From JAAYSA01 sp035367155 (GTDB taxonomy: Bacteria; Bacillota_I; Bacilli_A; RFN20; CAG-826): 64,000 nucleotides of DNA. This document shows positions 59,843 to 64,000 of this stretch, in pieces. How positions within the stretch are numbered: position 1 is the stretch's first letter; each line of letters begins with the position of its first letter. Both the position numbers and the translations under genes were made by a program. The notes beneath the pieces were generated by a model, which was not told the DNA's origin, made no database searches, and worked only from the letters and a program-made list of their open reading frames with translations. The DNA is taken from contig DAOSJI010000001.1 of the NCBI GenBank assembly GCA_035367155.1, forward strand, positions 90,852 through 154,851, written 5' to 3'.

Positions 59843-62070
59843 ATAAGTTCGTTAGGTGCGAGTTTATTTTGGCTCTTAAAGTGACGAACTTCTTTAATTA
59901 ATTCAATTAATGTTAAAACCTCTTCTTCAACTTTTTTATTTACTCTTCCTTTAGAGGTTGGATAGCTCTCAAGCATAATTGAATCTAAGTGTGTTGGAAG
60001 ATTAAGATAAAGTTCTTCGCTAATAAAAGGTGTAAATGGATAAATCATTAAGATGACTGCTTTTAAAACATGAACAAGTACATCAAATGGTGTCGTATTA
60101 TTTGGATCTTCTTTAAGTAATACTTTACTTATTTCAATATAGTTACTACAGAAATCATCATAAACAAAGTGATATAAATATTCACTTGCTAAACCAAATT
60201 GATAGCGGTCCATTTGCCGTGTTACTTGGCGAATTGTAACATTAAGACGATCGAGGATAAATTTTGAGGTTGGATGAAGTTTTTTTTCATCAATCTTACT
60301 AACTTTATAATCACTTGGAAGGATGCTAAATATATAGCGAGCAGCATTCCAAATCTTATTTAAATAAGCTGAAGCATGACTTACTTTTTCATGGGAAAAA
60401 CGAATGTCTTGTCCTGGGGTTGAACCCGTTGCAAGAAAATAGCGAAGCGCATCGCAGCCATATTCTTCAATAACATCCATTGGATCAACGCCGTTACCAA
60501 GAGATTTTGACATTTTACGACCAATTTCATCACGTACTAAGCCATGAATTACGCAATCTTTAAAAGGCACTTGTTTCGTAAATTCTAAGGATTGAAAAAT
60601 CATTCGACTAGCCCAGAAGAAAATAATATCGTAGCCTGTAACCATAACATCAAGCGGGAAATAGCGCCCTAAATCACTTGTTTTATTGGGCCAACCTAGG
60701 GTTGTAAAGGGCCAAAGAGCACTACTAAACCAAGTATCTAGAACATCTTCATCTTGGATATAGTTTTCGATGTCTTTAGGTGGTGTCTCACTTACAAGAA
60801 TTTCTCCAGTTATCTTATTTGTATAGGCAGGAATTGGATGACCCCACCAAAGTTGACGAGAGATACACCAATCTTCTGCGTTTTCCATCCAGCGAATAAA
60901 GACTTTATTAAAGCGAGGTGGGAAAAACTTAACAGCCTTATCACTTGCTTGATTTTTTAGCGCCCGCTTAGCTAAAGGAGACATCTTAATAAACCACTGT
61001 TTTGATAAATAGGGTTCAATAATTGCATCACTTCTTTCGCTATGACCAACTGAATGAGTAATTGTTTCTTTTTTAGTAAATAAATTTAACTCTTTCATTT
61101 TGGCTAAGAGTTTTTTACGACATTCAAAGCGGTCAAGTCCCCTAAATTCAAGTGCTCTATCGTTCATCGTGCCATCTTTTGCAATACAATTCGGCATCTC
61201 AAGATTGTATTTAACGCCAATTGTAAAGTCGTTTGGGTCATGAGCAGGCGTACATTTCATTACACCAGTTCCAAAAGAGGGATCAACATAATCATCAGTA
61301 ATAAGAGGTATTTTTTCGCCGTTAACAGGATTAATAAACATCTTACCAACATAATCCTTGTAACGTTTATCTTTTTTATTTACGACTAAACAAACATCTG
61401 CAAACATTGTTTCTGGACGAGTCGTAGCAACTTCTAAATAAAATGAACTATTTTCAAGATAATATTTAAAATAATAAAAATTTCCTTTAATTTCTTTATG
61501 GATTACTTCCATATTAGAAAGAGCAGTCGTTAGTTTTGGATCCCAGTTTATAATCCGGACTCCTTGATAAATTAGGCCCTTATTATATAAATCAACAAAT
61601 ACCTTATTTACAGCCTTATTAATATCTTTATCGAGGGTGAATTTTTCTTTTGTATAATCAAGCATTAAGCCCATTACTTCCCATTGATCTCGAATGTGAT
61701 CAGCGTGTCGATGCTTCCAGTTCCACGCTTCCTCTAAGAAGGCTTCACGGCCTAAATCAAAGCGTGTTAAGCCTCTTTCTTTATAAAGTGCTTCTTCTAC
61801 TTTAATTTGGGTAGCAATACCAGCATGATCCATCCCAGGAAGCCAAAGAACATCATATCCTTGCGCCTTTTTATAGCGGGCTAAAATATCTTGATAAGTT
61901 GTATCAAGCGCATGACCTAGATGAAGAACACCGGTAACATTAGGTGGGGGTAAAACAAGCGAATAAGGCTTTTTAGTTTTATCTCCTGCCGTAAAATAGC
62001 CCTTCTTTTTCCACTCTTTATATTTACCAGCTTCTACACTTTTATGCTCATAAGCTTTCTTAAGTGCCAT
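59843..62070 (-). CDS. valS: Valyl-tRNA synthetase (3' end lost in the gap)
   Basis: Class I synthetase for valine. HIGH motif in PNVTGVLHLGHAL (about residue 40), editing CP1 domain with TTRPETMFADVCLVV (extract TTRPETMFAD), DWCISRQLWWGHPIPA, and the KMSKS loop GRKMSKSLGNGVDP. The anticodon-binding domain is begun. About 742 residues are visible; the family has about 880, ending in a coiled coil. It starts with MALKKAYEHKSVEAGKYKEW, preceded by TAGGAGG. Any reading that continues through the N-run into the GG peptide is artefactual. Confidence 0.95.
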
Positions 62071-62084
62071 AACTACCTCCTAAA

Positions 62085-62290
62085 AATAAAAAAACACGCA
62101 TCATAAGGACGAATTACCGCGGTACCACCTTAATTCACTTGCGTGCACTCAACTCTATTAACGCTAGAAACGAGGGTTTCCCCTATTGCTCCGTTACGAC
62201 CTTCATCATTCTTTTTTCTGCCTTCTTTCACTCTCAAGGTTCGCTATTAGATTAGTAATGATTACTCCTTAACTTCAACGCTAATTCATT
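62085..62290 (-). ncRNA. T-box leader of valS with terminator
   Basis: T-box AAGGTGGTACCGCGG at 62131-62117 on the minus strand. The classic terminator stem pairs TGCGTG (62145-62140) plus AAGG with CCTT plus CACGCA (62100-62095), and a T-rich run follows before the valS ribosome-binding site. A possible promoter (TTTACT, 17 bp, TAAAAT near 62290-62318) precedes it. The specifier codon was not placed with confidence. Confidence 0.88.
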
Positions 62291-62321
62291 TTATCTTATA
62301 TTTACTCTTTAGTAAATGAAA

Positions 62322-62339
62322 AAGAGGCCAGAGCCTCTT
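62322..62339 (-). terminator. Terminator of the BspA-like gene
   Basis: AAGAGGC and GCCTCTT arms around a 4-nt loop followed by TTTTT on the minus strand. Confidence 0.85.
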
Positions 62340-62367
62340 ATTTAATGATTTGCTTATTTATTAATAA

Positions 62368-63999
62368 TTACTGCCAAACAGTTGGAACACCATTTACATA
62401 ACGCCAGTGATAACCATCATTATTTTGCGTTTCGCTATACCAATAAATAGTAGCAAAGCAACCTAGCGACCAATTTTCATCCCAACCACTAGGCTTAGAG
62501 GTGGCTTCAGCAAAAATACTAGTTAGCGAAGAATCACCAATAAAAATTGATGTTTCAATAGTAGTTACGCTACTTGGAATAATAATTGAAGTTAAAGAGG
62601 TACATAAAGCAAAAGCAAATTCTTCAATTTTTTTGACGCTAGAAGGTATTTCAATTGAAGCAAGTTCAGTAGCCCCTGTAAAAGCACCTCTAGCAATTGT
62701 AGTTACGCTAGTAGGTATAACACTATTTTTACAGCCTACAATTAGTTTAAGCGATGCTTTTTCAATTATTGCATTAGAATCATCGCGCGAATCATAAATT
62801 GGATTATTATCTTCAACCACAATTGAAGCAAGTTTACTAGTACCAGAAAAGGCACCATTACCAATTGAAACTACTAATTTAGGAATAAAAATTGCTTCAA
62901 GTTGAACACATGAAGAAAAACAAAATTCGCCAATTTTAACTAAATTAGAAGGTAGAGTAATTGTAGTAAGTCTAGTACAGCTTATAAAGGCGTTTTTTTC
63001 AAAAACGACTATATCATCGTGAAGATTTACTGTCGTTAGATTAGTACAGCCTTGGAAAGTACCTTCTCTAATTACGTTAGTTGAGGTGGGAATAGTAATA
63101 CTTGTTAGCATATGGCATCCGCGGAATGCTTCCATACCAATTGAGGTAATATTATCGTGTAAATAGACATTTTGAAGTGTCTTACAATTAAGCAATAATT
63201 GATTTGGAAGTTCGCTAATGTTAGCAGCAATTGCGATTTCGCCTAAACCAATACAATCTTTAAATGCTGCTTCACCAAGAAAAACAATACTTGTTGATAA
63301 ATGGATATCATTAAGTAAAGAACAGCCTTCGAATGCGTTATTTTTAATTTTGGTTACGCTGCTTGGAAGAACAATTTTAGTAATTGAAGCTCTATCTTTA
63401 AAGGCACCGCTTCCAATTGCTCTAACTTGTAGGCCTTCATGGGTAGAGGGCACAGTTACAATACTAGCATTCCCGTGATAGCGAACTACTTCTAGACCTC
63501 CATCCCCATCACTTCCATAAACAAATCCATCATTTTCACTAAAACTATGCGGAGTGTATTTAGCCGTATAAGTTGCATTATCTTCGACAGGAATAACCTC
63601 AGGATCCCAACCATTAAAGGTATAGTAAAATTCATTATCATCTGGACGACTTGGAGTTACTCCATCATAACTTGGTATTGTTCCGTAAGGTACATTTTCA
63701 TCGGTTTCAAGTGTTATACCGTTATAGTTTTTCCATCTAACCGTATATTTTCTTATTGTTTCAGTGTAAGTTGCAGTATAGGTAACATCTTCTGTTACTG
63801 TTGCAATTTCTGGCGACCAACCAGCAAAACGATACTTAAATTCTGCCGTATTGCTTCTTGATGGTTCAATCCCATCATAAGAGGGCATTATTCCTTCTTT
63901 TACGAAGCGATCTTTTTCTAGGATTGTTCCATCATAATCTTTCCAAATAACCGTATAGTATGGTAGTATTCTGCAGCCAGATAAAAACGGAATACTCAT
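62368..63999 (-). CDS. BspA-like leucine-rich repeat surface lipoprotein (5' end outside window)
   Basis: Cell-surface protein. The first visible residues IPFLSGC look like the end of a lipoprotein signal peptide with lipobox LSGC, so the true start is probably upstream of the window edge. Two Listeria-Bacteroides (Flg_new/InlB B) repeats follow: YTVIWKDYDGTILEKD ... FAGWSPE and YTVRWKNYNGITLETD ... FNGWDPE. From about residue 165 there are about a dozen LRR_5 (BspA/TpLRR) repeats of the form IPSSVTTIGxxAFxGCxxLxSI. The C-terminal DGYHWRYVNGVPTVW is a common ending in these. Likely an adhesin or sensor for host/mucosal surfaces; ligand unknown. Confidence 0.88.
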   Translation of the reverse strand: MSIPFLSGCRILPYYTVIWKDYDGTILEKDRFVKEGIMPSYDGIEPSRSNTAEFKYRFAGWSPEIATVTEDVTYTATYTETIRKYTVRWKNYNGITLETDENVPYGTIPSYDGVTPSRPDDNEFYYTFNGWDPEVIPVEDNATYTAKYTPHSFSENDGFVYGSDGDGGLEVVRYHGNASIVTVPSTHEGLQVRAIGSGAFKDRASITKIVLPSSVTKIKNNAFEGCSLLNDIHLSTSIVFLGEAAFKDCIGLGEIAIAANISELPNQLLLNCKTLQNVYLHDNITSIGMEAFRGCHMLTSITIPTSTNVIREGTFQGCTNLTTVNLHDDIVVFEKNAFISCTRLTTITLPSNLVKIGEFCFSSCVQLEAIFIPKLVVSIGNGAFSGTSKLASIVVEDNNPIYDSRDDSNAIIEKASLKLIVGCKNSVIPTSVTTIARGAFTGATELASIEIPSSVKKIEEFAFALCTSLTSIIIPSSVTTIETSIFIGDSSLTSIFAEATSKPSGWDENWSLGCFATIYWYSETQNNDGYHWRYVNGVPTVWQ

Positions 64000-64000
64000 T

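Noticed and set aside
59584..62070. Single 828-residue ValS-like protein running through the N-run
   Set aside because: The N-run is a placeholder; the C-terminal 50 residues are unrelated to ValS and the ValS anticodon domain is incomplete.
1..64000. tRNA, rRNA, insertion sequences, prophage
   Set aside because: I saw no tRNA-like cloverleaf with CCA-type end, no rRNA core sequence and no transposase or phage gene in any spacer or frame.

Overview
The window looks like part of a chromosome from an uncultured, low-GC Bacilli/Mollicutes-type bacterium. It was probably assembled from a metagenome, because there is one run of exactly 100 N (59743-59842). DNA is AT-rich, Shine-Dalgarno sites are GGAGG-like, and promoters resemble sigma-A sites. 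TGA, TAG and TAA all serve as stops, so this is not a UGA-Trp mycoplasma. Gene order follows Bacillus subtilis blocks: glyS-dnaG-rpoD-trmK-nif3, yqeG-yqeH-yhbY-nadD-yqeK, xerD-deoB, asp23-like-nusB-xseA-xseB-dxs, aspS-hisS-relA-recJ-secDF-ruvB-ruvA, and obgE-rpmA-prp-rplU-radC-valS. No rRNA or tRNA gene, CRISPR array, transposase or prophage was recognised.

Regions. 1-5.7 kb: replication, transcription and translation core on the plus strand. 5.7-12.9 kb: mixed strands, with isoprenoid MEP-pathway genes (ispH, ispG), a DEAD-box helicase, endonuclease IV, and a feoA-feoB-DtxR-type regulator operon for ferrous iron. 13-23.4 kb: rpmG, a metallo-hydrolase, efp, plsY, parE/parC and a ribosome-assembly/NAD block. 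23.4-23.75 kb: a gene-free junction where transcription switches. Every gene to its right lies on the minus strand and most genes to its left lie on the plus strand. The junction contains a dif-like site and a pair of DnaA-box-like sites, and fits the replication terminus better than an origin. 23.75-64 kb: a long minus-strand series covering DNA repair, MEP pathway (dxs), transketolase, aminoacyl-tRNA synthetases under two T-box leaders, stringent response, Sec export, two tandem MgtE-type transporters, ribosomal proteins L21/L27 with the Prp protease, and surface lipoproteins.

Most worth a second look: (1) a partial double-glycine-leader peptide gene at the edge of the assembly gap that also cuts valS; (2) a family of intergenic arrays built from AGTAR-like units repeated every 11 bp, lying just after stop codons and in the same orientation as the upstream gene; (3) the dif-like site and adjacent DnaA-box/TACT-repeat element at the strand switch; (4) an in-frame TAG that splits recJ; (5) a DtxR/IdeR-box-like palindrome before the mgtE pair; (6) a dinB promoter with a palindrome over its -10 and almost no 5' leader; (7) an EF-P whose tip loop lacks the usual PGKG-type motif; (8) an unlisted 33-residue membrane peptide gene translationally coupled between nadE and ruvA.
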